From NCBI GenBank assembly GCA_946807835.1, contig OX327711.1, forward strand, positions 13,737,501-13,801,500: DNA of 64,000 nucleotides. Direction: 5' to 3'. Each line of letters begins with the position of its first letter. Position 1 is the stretch's first letter. Below the pieces are notes generated by a model. It made no database searches and had not been told where the DNA came from. It worked only from the letters and a program-made list of their open reading frames with translations. This stretch comes from Ailanthus altissimus. Its lineage: Eukaryota; Streptophyta; Magnoliopsida; Sapindales; Simaroubaceae. The position numbers were made by a program, and so were the translations under genes. Below are positions 23,696 to 35,006 of the stretch, piece by piece.

Positions 23696-23985
23696 TGCTA
23701 TAAATATAATAGTAAACAGTGCTATATAAGTGAACAGTGTCATATGTATAAACAGTACTGTATTAATAAATAGTATCATAAACAGTATCCTCCACTAAAA
23801 TTTCATATTGAAAAGATTTCATTTCTTTCTCGTTCCCTCACTCTATAAATATAAATGAATGCTTTCATTTATATACAAATGAGAAATAAGTACAAATATT
23901 AATATATTTACAAAAATATTTATTTATATATACACTTTGCATTCTAATTTAAAATTTTTGCTTCTTTATTTTATTATTCACAACA
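23696..23985 (+). repeat. 3' LTR of copia element 1
   Basis: TGCTATAAATATAATAGTAA...TTCACAACA, preceded by the polypurine tract. It matches the 5' LTR over its whole length. Confidence 0.8.
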
Positions 23986-25199
23986 TTTTTAAATTTTTAT
24001 CTCCGTATATATCATAACGTCATCCACATTTATTATTAAAGAATTATTCTCAGAGAGGTGTAACCATTAATATGATTTACATATTGAGAAAAAAAAAAAA
24101 GGGATTTTGTTATGCTACTAATTTATATCCCTGTTTTAGTACATAATTGGAATAAAGTTGGGCCACTCCCTCAATATTATCACAATTTATTATATATCGG
24201 CCCCTCTGTTTTTTTGTTTTACATATGGCCCATGAATAAATGTTCTTTATCAGTCATTACCCCTTTTTATTTTGTCCTACAGAAAACACTTATTAAAGAT
24301 GTTTCTTCTCTCCATAGTAATTTCTTTCTGCATTTTTGTTATGTAGTTATGTATCTAACATGCTGCTATGCACATCCTATTCCAATTTCCAAGAACTGAC
24401 AGAGCACAAATTTTTCTTTTCCAAAAATTGATAGCGTACAAAATTTTCCATTAATGAGATTCTATATATGTTTAGTTAAAAATTAAAATCATTTAATCTA
24501 ATTTAACATCATAATTCCCTTTTGTATAAATAGGAAATACAAAGGCTAATTATTAGAACCGTCCATTTATAATTTATTTGGCTTGCTGTGTTTGTCGTCA
24601 ACGTCCCTCCTACATTTGCAACCTCCCTCTTTACATAACAATCATTCTCACATAACTCTCCCCAGAAATTCAAAAAAAAATATTCCATTCTCTGCAGCTT
24701 TTGATTTCCCATTTGCAGCGGAAACAAGAGAAATATAAATTCTCGAAAGCATTTTCTTTTTTCCATGTTATAAAAAAAAAAAAAAAAGAATAAACCTTCA
24801 TGATCAATGTGAAATCTCTTATTTTTTTATTTACTTTTATTTTTTGGTTTCTTTTACTTTGCATTATATTTGGCATGTTGATTGCATTATTATTTGATTA
24901 TTCTGTTTAGATAAGAATTGAAATTTTTAAATTTAAAAAAAAAAAAAAATTCAAGATATGGTAGAAGGAGTACAACAAGCAATCAAAGGAATGCAGGCGT
25001 TGGTAAGCGTAGAGCAAGATGAGTGAATGAAGGCGCTGTAAGCGGTAGTGAATACTCGTTCCATGGAGAAGAATTGAGAGAAATAGACGAAGTCAAAGGC
25101 AAACCCTGAAGGAACTGGTTGGTTAAATATAGTTTTAATAAAAAAGTCAAGTTTTCAATATGAAAATAGAAAACTCTTTGAGATCACTCCACTCAATGG
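23986..25199. other. Intergenic stretch with a possible short gag-like fragment
   Basis: Mostly AT-rich with long A and T runs. The frame at 24112-24399 has no support as a gene. Near 24959 a short frame starts MVEGVQQAIKGMQALV and is soon closed; it resembles the start of a gypsy gag, but this is weak. Confidence 0.4.
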
Positions 25200-25521
25200 A
25201 AGGGTATTTAGCAATTGAAAGGAACTATCCTGGCCCGACAGCAGCAAGGAGAACTACATCTGTAACTGGATGGATTGAAAAAAAAAAAAGAAGGCGGCAA
25301 GTCTTTTTCCGCTTGATCGCTAACTCATGAGCAAAGCCGCCTTCGGCCCTTCGCTTAGTAAGCCCCTCCTCTCTTTTTCCAATTTCGGTCTCGATTAGTT
25401 TACAAGATTGAATGGCCAATTCTCCTCCAAACCCTCGATTCAAAGAGAGAACGAAAGCAAGGGCGTCCTCTTGGATATGCAAACAAGAGAATGGGCCATA
25501 CGGGTGCCCTTAGCGGCCTAA

Positions 25522-26064
25522 TTCCGAGTTTTCGAGTGGTCAAAAGTAGGGGTGGGCAAATCCGGTTCGGTTCGGTTTTTAGTGTGAACCGAAAACCGAA
25601 CCGAGCCGGTCAGTTTTTGAAAAATAAAACCGAAAACCGAACCGAAAAATCAAAAACCGAACCAAACCGAACCGGTTCGATTCGGGTTTTGGTTTTTCGG
25701 TTCGGTTTGGGTCGGTTCGGTTCGGTTCGGTTCGGTTTTATAATTTTTTTAATTTTTTTTAATTTTTTTTTAATTTTTTTTAAAATTTTTTTTTTAATTT
25801 TTTAATTTTTTTTTAAATTCAGTTTTTTCGGTTCGATTCTCGGTTCGGCCTTCCGAACCGAAAACCGAACCAAATTTTTTGGTTTTTAAAATAAAAAACC
25901 GAAAACCGAACCGACCAAGAGAAAAACCGAACCGAACCGACCAATTCGGTTCGGTTTTTCGGGTCCGGTTCGGTTTTTCGATTTTTTGCCCACCCCTAGT
26001 CAAAAGCGACATACTATAAATCTGTTGAAGTTTTTCTACGTAGGTTCGAATCCTGCCTCTCCCA
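25522..26064 (+). pseudogene. trnY: Mitochondrial-type tRNA-Tyr gene, split by a MITE
   Basis: The 5' part (about 25522-25546) ends CGAGTGGTCAAAAG, the D-arm region. The 3' part (25999-26064) repeats GTCAAAAG and continues through the anticodon arm, the long variable arm (GTTGAAGTTTTTCTACG), the T arm (GTAGGTTCGAATCCT) and CCTCTCCCA. This agrees with my memory of plant mitochondrial trnY. The anticodon is ATA, not GTA. The 5' acceptor strand no longer pairs with the 3' strand. The 452-bp insert sits in the D loop. It cannot make a tRNA. Confidence 0.8.
25547..25998. mobile_element. hAT-type MITE, 452 bp, with 8-bp target duplication
   Basis: The ends are perfect inverted repeats, TAGGGGTGGGCAAA and its complement. 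The interior is dense in GAACCGAACCG and its complement plus a T-rich core, so the whole element can fold back on itself. It is flanked by identical GTCAAAAG (25539-25546 and 25999-26006); an 8-bp duplication is characteristic of hAT transposases. It has no coding capacity. Frames read through the repeat are artefacts of its low complexity. Confidence 0.85.
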
Positions 26065-26190
26065 CTCATGCTCTTTCAATAACTCCTCTCGTTCCTTCCC
26101 CCGTGTGCTGTCTTCTTCCATGCCATTCCATTCCTCCCTGCTTGCCTGTTGCGTGCTCTAAGCCTTTTGGGTTCGTCTATGAACATTGAT

Positions 26191-26736
26191 AAATTCATCT
26201 TACGTGCACCGAAATCAAATAATTGATAGGATAATTTGGATGAGACAAGATTCGTCAAATTGAATTATTAATTTCAAATTTAACTTATCAATTCACAAGT
26301 TTTGATAAGGGATATAATAAGTTTTTTTTATTTAACAAAAATGTTAAAAAAAAAAATGCAAGCAAAATATGTAGGAAACACACTGCAATTGTTCATACCA
26401 ATTATGGAAATTTTGAAGCACAAATAATACGAGTTGACAATAATGCATATTTTGATTCCTTTGAAAATAAAATAAAATAAGAAAATATCTCAACAGAATA
26501 AAGATGAAGTATAATAGGAGAATTACAACAGCTCATGAACTTGCTCTATATTAAACCACGAGAAAATCATATACGACTGGGAGAGAGAGTGAAGTGAACT
26601 CAGAAATACATACATGTGAAGAACAAGCAGCCTTTCCAGGCTGATAAATGGCAGTATCCGGAGACTGGACTGTTCAATGTCTATGAATGAACTGAAGTTG
26701 CAATTGTTGCATGTGTGAGGGTCGTCTCTGTTTTAT
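26191..26736. other. Intergenic stretch
   Basis: No gene or repeat recognised. Confidence 0.4.
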
Positions 26737-26870
26737 GTGAATAGTATCTGTACGTATAAATAATATTTATATACATAAATAGTAACCATATACATAAACA
26801 ATAATTATATACGTAAATAGTATCATATACGTAAATAATAACCTACTTCAATCAAAAACTCTGATATCAC
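26737..26870 (-). repeat. Leader of the inverted copia LTR: primer site and tandem units
   Basis: On the minus strand the LTR end at 26871 is followed by TGATATCAGAG (26869-26859), close to the tRNA-iMet primer site TGGTATCAGAG. About five imperfect 17-18-bp units built on TTTACGTATATGATACTA then run down to about 26737. Confidence 0.6.
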
Positions 26871-27309
26871 TATTAAGAAATTGAGTGATGTAAGATCGCA
26901 ATTAAAAAGAAATTAAGTAAAAATAATGAAAATAAAATAAGAAAAAATATAAAAGTTTACGTAGTTTGATTTTTAGCCTACATCCACGAACGAAAACAGA
27001 AGAATCTTTTACTACTAAAAATGAAAAATACAAGTATTGTAGTATTTTTGCCTTACAACCCAAAATTTCAATACACTCAATTCTCTCAAATCACTCAAGA
27101 AATATACACAATTTTAAAACTCTATAAAAAAAATGGGATACAAAATGAATTGCTAAACTCTCCCTTTTATAGGGAGATAAACTCTCCCTTTTATAGGGAG
27201 AGTTTAGCGCGTGGACAGCCTTTTTAAGGCTATCCACCATTGTAATTTTGTTGGCACTATGTGCCAACAAATTAATTATGCAACTGACACACGGTGCCAA
27301 CTGCTAACA
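26871..27309 (-). repeat. Copia element 2 LTR in inverted orientation
   Basis: Read on the minus strand this begins TGTTAGCAGTTGGCACCG and ends TTTCTTAATA. It is the reverse complement of the LTR at 29342-29761 along its length. It carries two tandem copies (period 24, 27155-27202) of the TATA module ACTCTCCCTATAAAAGGGAG, where the other LTR has one. Confidence 0.8.
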
Positions 27310-27665
27310 ATTAAGGGTGTACTGTCACTGAAGTGGATTCTGCCATTCAAATGGCGTACAATCTTCTTTTTAAAAAGACCTTATTGTGCAAAGATTTACT
27401 CTCATACAATTTTATGAGCATCTAAGATCTCTTTTACTGTCTTTTTTTCTGCCATACTAAATAGCACATTATCAGCAAGTGCCAGATGCAGATCAGCAAC
27501 TGCATTACTATCAATCTCATTCCACTTGATATCATCAGTGATACCCGTGGGTCTTTCATCAATTGCTTCTAAGCACTTATTTTTCTTTAAAATCGTCTTT
27601 ATTTTTATTTTCCACAATGTGAAATTACCTCCATTGAACTTTTCAACTTCGTATTTTGCCACCAT
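27310..27665 (-). pseudogene. Copia element 2 gag, N-terminal part, minus strand
   Basis: Starts MVAKYEVEKFNGGNFTLWK, a typical copia gag N-terminus, and runs on to AESTSVTV at about 27315, where the inverted LTR begins immediately. There is a stop at about 27402 (after AHKIV), beyond which homology continues in frame (ESKSLHNKVFLKRRLYAI). The rest of gag is missing. Leader-like sequence precedes the ATG up to about 27705, where the orientation flips. Confidence 0.75.
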
Positions 27666-27704
27666 TATTTTTCACCACGAACTGTTTTCTAATAGAGAAT
27701 TGAG

Positions 27705-29263
27705 AGCCAACAACTTTCCTGGATGCTTCTAAAAGTCAAGATGTTTCTCTATGAATAACAGCAACGCAAGAAGAAATTGAATCCTTGCATAAAAACAAAA
27801 CATGGGAACTGGTTGCACTACCACGTGGAAGAAAAGCCATTGGTAACAAATGGGTCTACAAGATTAAACGGAGTGGCAATGACTAAGTGGAGCGGTATCG
27901 TGCGAGATTGGTGGTGAAAGGTTATGCTCAAAAAGAAGGTATTGACTTTAATGAGATATTTTCTCCGGTGGTTCGACTCATGACAGTCAGAATAGTCCTA
28001 ACAATGTGTGCTACATTTGACTTACATCTAGAGCAGCTAAATGTAAAGACAGCTTTTCTTTATGGAGAACTTGAATAAAAGATTTATATGCTCCAACCAG
28101 AAGGTTTTAAAGAAGAAGGAAAAGAGAACTTGGCTTGCAAGTTGAACAAATCTTTGTACGGTCTCAAACAGGTGTCGAGGTATTGATACAAAAGATTTGA
28201 TTCCTATATCATCAGCCTTGGATACAACAGACTTAGTTCAGACCATTGTACATACTACAAAAGGTTTGAAGATGATAATGATTTCATTATTTTGCTATTA
28301 TACGTGAATAACATGTTGATGGCAGGCCCCAACAAAGATCTAGTCCAAGAATTGAAGGCACAGTTGTCTAAGGAATTTGATGTGAAGGACTTGGGACTAG
28401 CAAACAAGATTCTAAGGATGCAAATTCACCGAGACAGAAATAACAAAAAGATTTGGCTTTCTCAGAAGAACTACTTAAAGAAAATCTTGCGACGCTTCAA
28501 CATGCAAGATTATAAGCCAATTAGTATCCCACTCCTTGTTAATTTCAAGTTGTCCTCTAAGATGTGTCCTAACAAAGAAGCAAAGAGGAAAGAGATATCT
28601 CGAGTACCGTATGCATCAATAGTGGAAAGTTTAATACTCGCTATGATTTATACTAAACCAGACATTGCACAAGCAGTGGGAGCAATTAGTAGATACATAG
28701 CGAATCCTGGTAGAGAGCATTAGAGTTGTGTCAGGAGGATCCTTAGATACATTAAGGGTACCTCAGATGTTGCTTTATATTACAAAGGATCAAATTTTAT
28801 TGTTAAGGGATATATGGATTCAGATTTTGTAAGAGACCTTGATAAAAAAAAATTCACTACTGGCTATGTGTTTAAACTTACAGGATGAACTATAAGCTAG
28901 GTTTCTAAACTGCAAACTGTTGTGGCATTATCTACTACATAAGCAGAATAAATGGCAACTACACAAGCTTGCAAGAAAGCAATTTGGATACAAAGATTAC
29001 TAGAGGAATTCGGGCACAAACAAGAGAAAGTTCAATTGTTTCGTGACCGTCAGAGTGCCTTACACATTGCAATAAATCTAATTTTTCATTCAAGAACGAA
29101 GCACGTAAGTGTTCAATATCACTTTCTTCAAGAAGTGGTAGAAGGAAATGTGGATATGAAAAAAATTCATACAGATGATAATCTAGTAAATGTGTTGACA
29201 AAGCCTATCAATACCAAGAAGTTTGTATGGTGTAGATCCTTGCATGACCTAGCAGACACGTAG
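27705..29263 (+). pseudogene. Copia element 2 reverse transcriptase and RNase H
   Basis: Begins just before the RT with QEEIESLHKNKTWELV, then KWVYKIKRSG, RYRARLVVKGYAQK and KTAFLYGELE. The active-site box is YVNNM, both catalytic aspartates being asparagine through two G-to-A changes, so it cannot polymerise. RNase H follows, ending LVNVLTKPIN and a TAG at 29261-29263. Stops lie near 27757, 27883, 28078, 28186, 28722 and 28886-28948. Integrase, protease and the rest of gag are absent. Confidence 0.8.
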
Positions 29264-29341
29264 GCAACATGACTTTGGCGAAAAAGAAAGAATGGTGTAG
29301 AGACTTGATTGATTCTCAATCAAATTTTCAAGTAGAAGAAT

Positions 29342-29761
29342 TGTTAGCAATTGGCACCGTGTGCCAGCTACATAATCAATTTACTGACACAGGGTGCCAA
29401 CAGAATTACAATTGTGAACAGCCTTTTTAAAAGTGTCCACGCGCTAAACTCTCCCTATAAAAGGGAGAGCTTAACAATTCATTTTGTATCCTACTTTTTT
29501 AGAGAGAGTTTTAAAACTTTGTATATATTTCTTGAGTGATTTAAGAGAATTTGGTGTATTGAAATTTTAAGTTGTAAGGCTAAAACACTACAATACTTGT
29601 ATTCTTCATTTCTAATAGTAAAAGATTCTCTTATCTTCGCCCGTGAACGTAGGCTAAACCGAACCACGTAAACTCTTGTATTTTGTTTTATTTTTATTTT
29701 CATTATTTTTACTCAATTTCGCTTTAACTGCGACCCTACGTCACCCCTTAATTTCCTAACA
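29342..29761 (+). repeat. Copia element 2 3' LTR, forward orientation
   Basis: TGTTAGCAATTGGCACCG...TTTCCTAACA, 420 bp, following a purine-rich tract (AAGTAGAAGA). It contains CTCCCTATAAAAGGGAG as a likely TATA box. Confidence 0.8.
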
Positions 29762-30747
29762 GTATGAATGATACTTTGATATACAAACTGTTGCCATGGC
29801 CGCTCGGGGTTCAAAAGCAAGGAAGACAACATAATCTGTGAAGAAGTTTGACAATATCTTCGTGTGCAATGTGCCAATTCTAAATTAAAAGAAAAACTCT
29901 GTAATATCTTCCTTCATCTGGTTACAGCAGAAACATACCACTTGTATGGAAGGACATGAGGTAGCAGATTCTCTCTGTCCCCTCTGACTCGCTGTCTATC
30001 TGTCAAACAAAATCAAGAGAAAATATTCAGCATCAACGGCTGATGATGGATGTTGTACTAATTCAGTAATAGTTTTCTTGTAAATATATGCTAGTAGATG
30101 AGGCTTGGAACTAATGAACACGGCTGTGATTTTACAATTTTAAATTCTTCATGAGAGGGATCCCCAAGTGACTTCTTCTATTACATCTTGAAAAAGAGTA
30201 AAGATGTCACATGAATGTGGGAAGTAGGCCATGAACTTTTAATAACTTGTAGAATCATAAGCAATATCACCCGGAAATACTTTTTCGATTCCACGACATA
30301 TAAGCTGCTTCACTATAAGGCCTGAAAATAAAGGCAAGGGATCAGTACATTGCATTTGTAGTTTCCACTCTCCACAATGAAGTAATAAACAGTGTCCATA
30401 GTCTTTTGACCAGTATAAGTAAGTCTTATCAGCAGGTTAGGCAAAAGATGGTATGGTCACCATATTATTGCATTCATAGAACAATATCAATCAACAAAGA
30501 AAAAGGAACTTTAAGAAGTATTATATGAACAGTATCCCAGGGACAAGTACGACTGTGCAAATAAACTATATAAATTAGAACAAAAATAATAATAAGAAGA
30601 GGAAAATAAGAAAAAAAAAGAAAACCTTGTGAATGATAAATAGTTTTAGGAAGTTCCCTGAGACCTGTCGGTGAATGCATATATTCTGTGTTTCAGATGA
30701 TTAACAAGATGAATATGCAGAAAATTCACAAAGTTATGATGGATATA
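29762..30747. other. Intergenic stretch downstream of the ALIS relic
   Basis: No further ALIS exon or other gene is recognised. The stretch may contain remains of the ALIS 3' UTR. Confidence 0.4.
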
Positions 30748-33700
30748 TTACCTCAGATATTTCACATGAAGCAACATAAAGACAAGAGAGATGACGATAG
30801 AAGAAGAACCAACAAAGACAGGCAACACCAAGGAAGTCATTCTTTCCACGGAACCAGCTTGATGTCTAAAGCACAAGCTTCTTTTTCCCACCAAAACTGT
30901 AAGTGTTGTAATTGTTCATCAGTTGAACTACTAACACATCACTTGCATCTAGATCTTCAATTCTTCCATAAAGTTTTCAGAAGCTAGGTAGAGCGGCAGT
31001 ACGCATCCATACTATAAGGTCCTCTTGATCACTTAGCTATGTAGATGCAACCCACCCACCAAAAGTCAAAGGGAGCAAGAAAAGACAACCGTATTAGAGC
31101 TTTAAATGAATAGATCATAGAAGAAATGAGTTTTATCAACACATAAGAACTGGTTTCTGCCTCTTCTGTATATACTACGTGTAATTTACATATAATGCAA
31201 GAGACATAAGGTCTGGGAAGTGATAGATATTGGCAAGGAAATTATTTCATTGTAAATCAAGATTATAGAGCCAATCTTGTATCAGCATATGCCCTTAATA
31301 CCAAGATGAAGGACAAGGAAAATATGCCACTTGAGGTAGTGGGTCCTACACCCATTTTTGTGATACTGCCACTCTCACAACTTCTGACAACATCATGAGA
31401 AATTTGGATGATTACTATACTACCAAACTTGTGCTATTTCTCTATCATGCGACCAATAATATTCACATATCAACTGAATTTTAATATTGCCTAAATTTTA
31501 ATGATACAAGCTACTGTTTTCATTTGAATATGCTCAGTGAATCCTGGATACAGTTTCTAAGGATATTGATGAAAACATAAGAAAATTTTGCATGAGTTCT
31601 GAAGGTTGGATATGGAAAGTCATGGCAAGTAATTTATGACAATTTCATGAATAAAGAATGAGTAAGAAAAAAGGAATCAAAGTCCTACACTTCAAACTTA
31701 CAGTACAAACTTACAGGAACACTTGGATCTAGACTTCCACCACCAATCAAGGTTCCATTCTGGAAATTGAAGGGATATACTTTCTTTCCAAATTTGTGAT
31801 CACAGTCACTTTTCCAAGCAATGTTCTTCCGATTCACAATCAATTCTGTTCTCTCACGAATAAATTTAAATGTGTCGTTGAACAAACTCCAGGCTATCAA
31901 CCCACAAGGGACAATTGGGAGACCATTATTAGAGTCTTCAGGTTTTCAGGAACTTGTATCATTGTACTTCAGTCCATGCAAGAGCTGCTGATCGCTTCTA
32001 CTTTTTACATACCTGAAAAATACCTAGGAGTTTGTTTAAAATGAAAGAGACAAATCTCAAACAACCCAAATGACAATGAAGGGTGCATGATTATTAAATT
32101 GTAGGTCACCAAATGCAAAACTAGTGCTAGAAATCCCTCAATAGCTCCCTTATATTAATTTATGGCATCAGCAAGACTTGTGTGGTTGATCAAACTCAAG
32201 CAACAAGTCCATCACTATATTGGAATTGAAGTCAAAACCCTTACCGTCAGTGACTTTGATAGTAGTTATCAAGTTGATAATAGATGTAAATTGGTGCTTT
32301 CATGTATTTGTAAACCTACAAGGCAAGTTATGAGTGGAGTGAACAAATTTGAAAAAGAAAAGTAAAAATAAAATGAAGTTACCACAGTGAATGGAAATTT
32401 CCATAACCCCAGAATATAGATTAATAAAAGTTTTCAAAGAGATGTCATCTAGTAAATGGTTGAAGATCTAGGCTACATCCCCCTACAGAAGAAATACTTC
32501 ACCTACTAGTTCTCAATATCTTCCCAATATTATATAACTAAAATAAGGAGCAGTAAAGTTACAACCTTTCTGCTCAAAAAAGAAGAAATGCACCCCATTT
32601 AAATGATGCTAACCGCTCACTCCAAACTATCGAATTATAATTTAAAAAATTTTGGATCTATGTAATGATTAGGATAGTTATGGAACTTGTGACAGTAGAA
32701 TGCGCTCTTCCGGATTGTGAAAGCTTCAAAGAGAGTAAGGAAAAATTAATCACCAATAGAGAGAGAGAGAGAGAGAAAAGAAACAAAAAATAGCAATACC
32801 TTTGGATGAAGTCATCCTTCAAATCTTTATGAGATTCATAAATGAAATGCACCTTCAAATGTCTCAATAATTTTCCTAAACATGTAATGAAAGCCAAGAG
32901 AAAAAAAACTAACCTTTAAGAAACGAGCACAGTTTTTGGAGATTGAGCTCTCTTTGATATATGACACCTTATTGCTTCTGAATTCCTCAGGCATGCATTC
33001 AGTATCATACCGCTCCACAATTTCAATAACCTATCAATCATACATATTATCATTATTATTATAAGGCATACACTATCAATCATACATATTATTATTATTA
33101 TTATTATTATTATAAGGCATACCTAACATAAAGCAATTAACAGCAGCACTATATGATAAAAAGCAAATAAGAGAAGATTTACACTGTGAGAAATATGAAG
33201 AGTGACCGGCCCAATGGGAATGAAAATGTCACCCATCAATAAAATTGTAGTAATAACCTGCAGACAAGACATCAAGATCACTATGTACAATAATGAATTA
33301 TAGTTGGGAAAACAAGAATATACAAGTTCTGGATCACTCACCCAGGCTGGTGTTAATACAGTTTACAAGCCAGGAGACTTTGTTGTGTAAACTGATAGAA
33401 AGCTACAAAATCACATAATAATATATATTATATACTCGCAAGATAAAATCTGGCAGTATTGTATTATATATCTAACATACTGATAAGATGCCAAGGACAT
33501 ATCTTCCAAGGAGGATATCTAAGTTACAACTAAAAGTAACAAAATATATGAAAATACAATTTGTGAAGTTACTTCAAAAATACTTCCTTTACATCACACT
33601 GAACATATGTATAAATGCACTGAGGCATTAAAAGGGACCTCAAATAACCAAAGCTTTCTTTCTTATCTTTCCTTTTTTTTTTCTTCACCAGAAACTACTT

Positions 33701-33975
33701 TCTTAGTTGTGATGTAGTATCAGAAGTCCTTTCATTACATAAATAATAGCAAGAACAAGGGAGGATCTATCACCACCATCTTTGTTTGCAGAATTTCGGT
33801 GACACCATGCACACATATGCGCGTGCAGATAAGCAGAAGTTAATAAACAAAAGCTGCAATTTATGAACTAAACTTAGTAAAGATCGTTGAGAATCACCTT
33901 TTGATCACCGTGATTGTATGGAATTAGTCGGGCACCCCCAGCATTTGCTGAGGTACTCCCTACATCCACATTCAT
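30748..33975 (-). pseudogene. ALIS (CDC50/LEM3) family pseudogene, introns retained
   Basis: ALIS proteins are the two-span beta subunits of P4-ATPase lipid flippases. Recognisable exons on the minus strand: 33975-33899 (MNVDVGSTSANAGG start), 33402-33342 (FYQFTQQ...LTPAW), 33257-33183 (first membrane span, VITTILLMGDIFIPIG), 33030-32914 (EIVERYDTECMPEEFRSNK), about 32875-32818 (diverged), 32012-31715 (YVKSRSDQQLLHGL to FQNGTLIGG), and 31036-30748 (LSDQEDLIVWMRTAALP to the second span). Lesions: a 1-nt loss between CKL and LTPAW, TGA for a conserved Cys (31948-31946), TGA in LPSF-stop-KLYG (30979-30977), TAG at 30868-30866, and a shift in the last membrane span. The first splice junction also fails to keep frame. 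GT-AG borders survive, so this is a duplicated or decayed gene, not a retrocopy. Confidence 0.85.
33033..33121. repeat. Tandem duplication with ATT microsatellite inside an ALIS intron
   Basis: CTATCAATCATACATATTAT...ATAAGGCATAC occurs twice in a row. The second copy has a longer (ATT)n run, as slippage produces. Confidence 0.7.
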
Positions 33976-34646
33976 TAATTGCAATTTCAGCTATATATAT
34001 GCCGCTCCAAACACACGCCGTCTTCTAAAATCAGTGCGCTCAAGTACCGATACCAGTTCCAAACGAAACTTCAATATACACAATCTGAACACGAAATGCA
34101 AAAGTTTATTCTTTTACAACATGCCAATTAAAACAAATAAAAGAGGTCCTATAATACTATTCTATAAATTAAGCTTACAAATACAAAAAATTAAAATGAA
34201 ATAAACAAGTTCATTGCATAAAGATACAAACAATCAACAGAAAAAGAAATTGAACGCAAATCGAGATATGAATCACTCTATCGTAAACTTTTCTTAAGTA
34301 AAGTTAAGAGGACTACGCTAATTTACATGTAGCTCGATGGAGTAATAACAAACGATCGGAGAATTACAAGTTTAGTTCTCACATTTTCTTAACCAAACAA
34401 GAGCAAGAATTTAAAAGAAAAAGAAAATCGTACCGAGATTTTCAACCAGAGAGCCGTTGACCGTAACTTTAGCTAGCTACGGAAATGAATCGAAGGAATC
34501 GGAACCAGACTAAGTGAGAGAACAGAAGAAATAGAGTCGAAATCCAAGCAAAAATGAATTTTTTTTAAAATATATATATATATATAATAAAGAATGTGAA
34601 ATGAGGAAAGAAAAGAAGGGAAAGAAGTGTGTAAATTTTAATTTAC

Positions 34647-34865
34647 CTGGAAAGTGAAGAGAAATTGAGATTGGGATTGCTTATGCTTATGAAGAGGGAA
34701 CTGGAAAGGAATCTAGATATGGCTTTGCTTTGTCCTGTCTTTGGAAGAAGCTTCTTTCTTTCTTTTGCTAAATTAATTGGGTTTGTGTGTGACACAGAGA
34801 GGATGAGAGACGAGTACTTGAGGAACAATGACGGAAAAACCCGCTCTCCTTCCCACACAGAATCC
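34647..34865 (-). other. Probable untranslated first exon of the ALIS relic
   Basis: Read on the minus strand, this mixed-composition block ends CACTTTCCAG followed by GTAAAT, a good splice donor. An acceptor-like TATATATAG lies just before the ATG exon at 33975. It has no conserved coding content. Its start lies within about 150 bp of the PPR ATG on the other strand. Confidence 0.4.
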
Positions 34866-35006
34866 TGCCTCTTCTTTTGAATAGTAGTTTATGATCAATT
34901 TATATTAAAATATAATTTTAATTTGAATAGTAAAAAAAACAATAGAAACTTAGAAAGAGTGGGTGAACTACTCGCCAAAATAGTTCCTTATTCATTCCCC
35001 CGTGAC

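Larger units (their letters stand above)
17699..23985 (+). mobile_element. Ty1/copia retrotransposon, structurally complete but defective
   Basis: All parts are in copia order: 5' LTR 17699-17994, leader, gag (about 18790-19755), protease, integrase, reverse transcriptase, RNase H (ending 23421), polypurine tract (CTAAGGGGGAG, just before 23696) and 3' LTR 23696-23985. Many in-frame stops and frameshifts split the single expected polyprotein, so it cannot move by itself. The 5-bp flanks (TGCTT on the left, TTTTT on the right) do not match, so the target duplication is lost or the ends are eroded. Composition does not differ from the surroundings. The two LTRs are visibly diverged, so the insertion is not recent. 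Confidence 0.85.
25200..26190. other. Nuclear copy of mitochondrial DNA (NUMT), approximate limits
   Basis: Outside the embedded MITE this stretch is GC-richer than its surroundings and carries most of a plant mitochondrial tRNA-Tyr gene. Flanking sequence (AAGCCGCCTTCGGCCCTTCG, TTAGTAAGCCCCTCC) has the look of plant mitochondrial intergenic DNA. The limits are estimated from composition. The only firm anchor is the tRNA. Confidence 0.55.

Noticed and set aside
17694..23990. Target duplication for copia element 1
   Set aside because: The flanks TGCTT and TTTTT do not match, so none is claimed.
24112..24399. 95-residue frame
   Set aside because: AT-driven composition, many Phe/Tyr/Ile, no promoter or homology sign.
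25491..26069. Long frames with RTEN- and RFGS-type repeats on both strands
   Set aside because: They are translations of the low-complexity GAACCG repeat of the hAT MITE.
31685..31900. 71-residue minus-strand frame taken alone as a small gene
   Set aside because: It is the part of an ALIS exon after an in-frame stop; the neighbouring exons show it belongs to a pseudogene.
33342..33402. Single frameshift explained as a sequencing error
   Set aside because: Other independent stops and shifts in later exons make pseudogene decay the simpler explanation.
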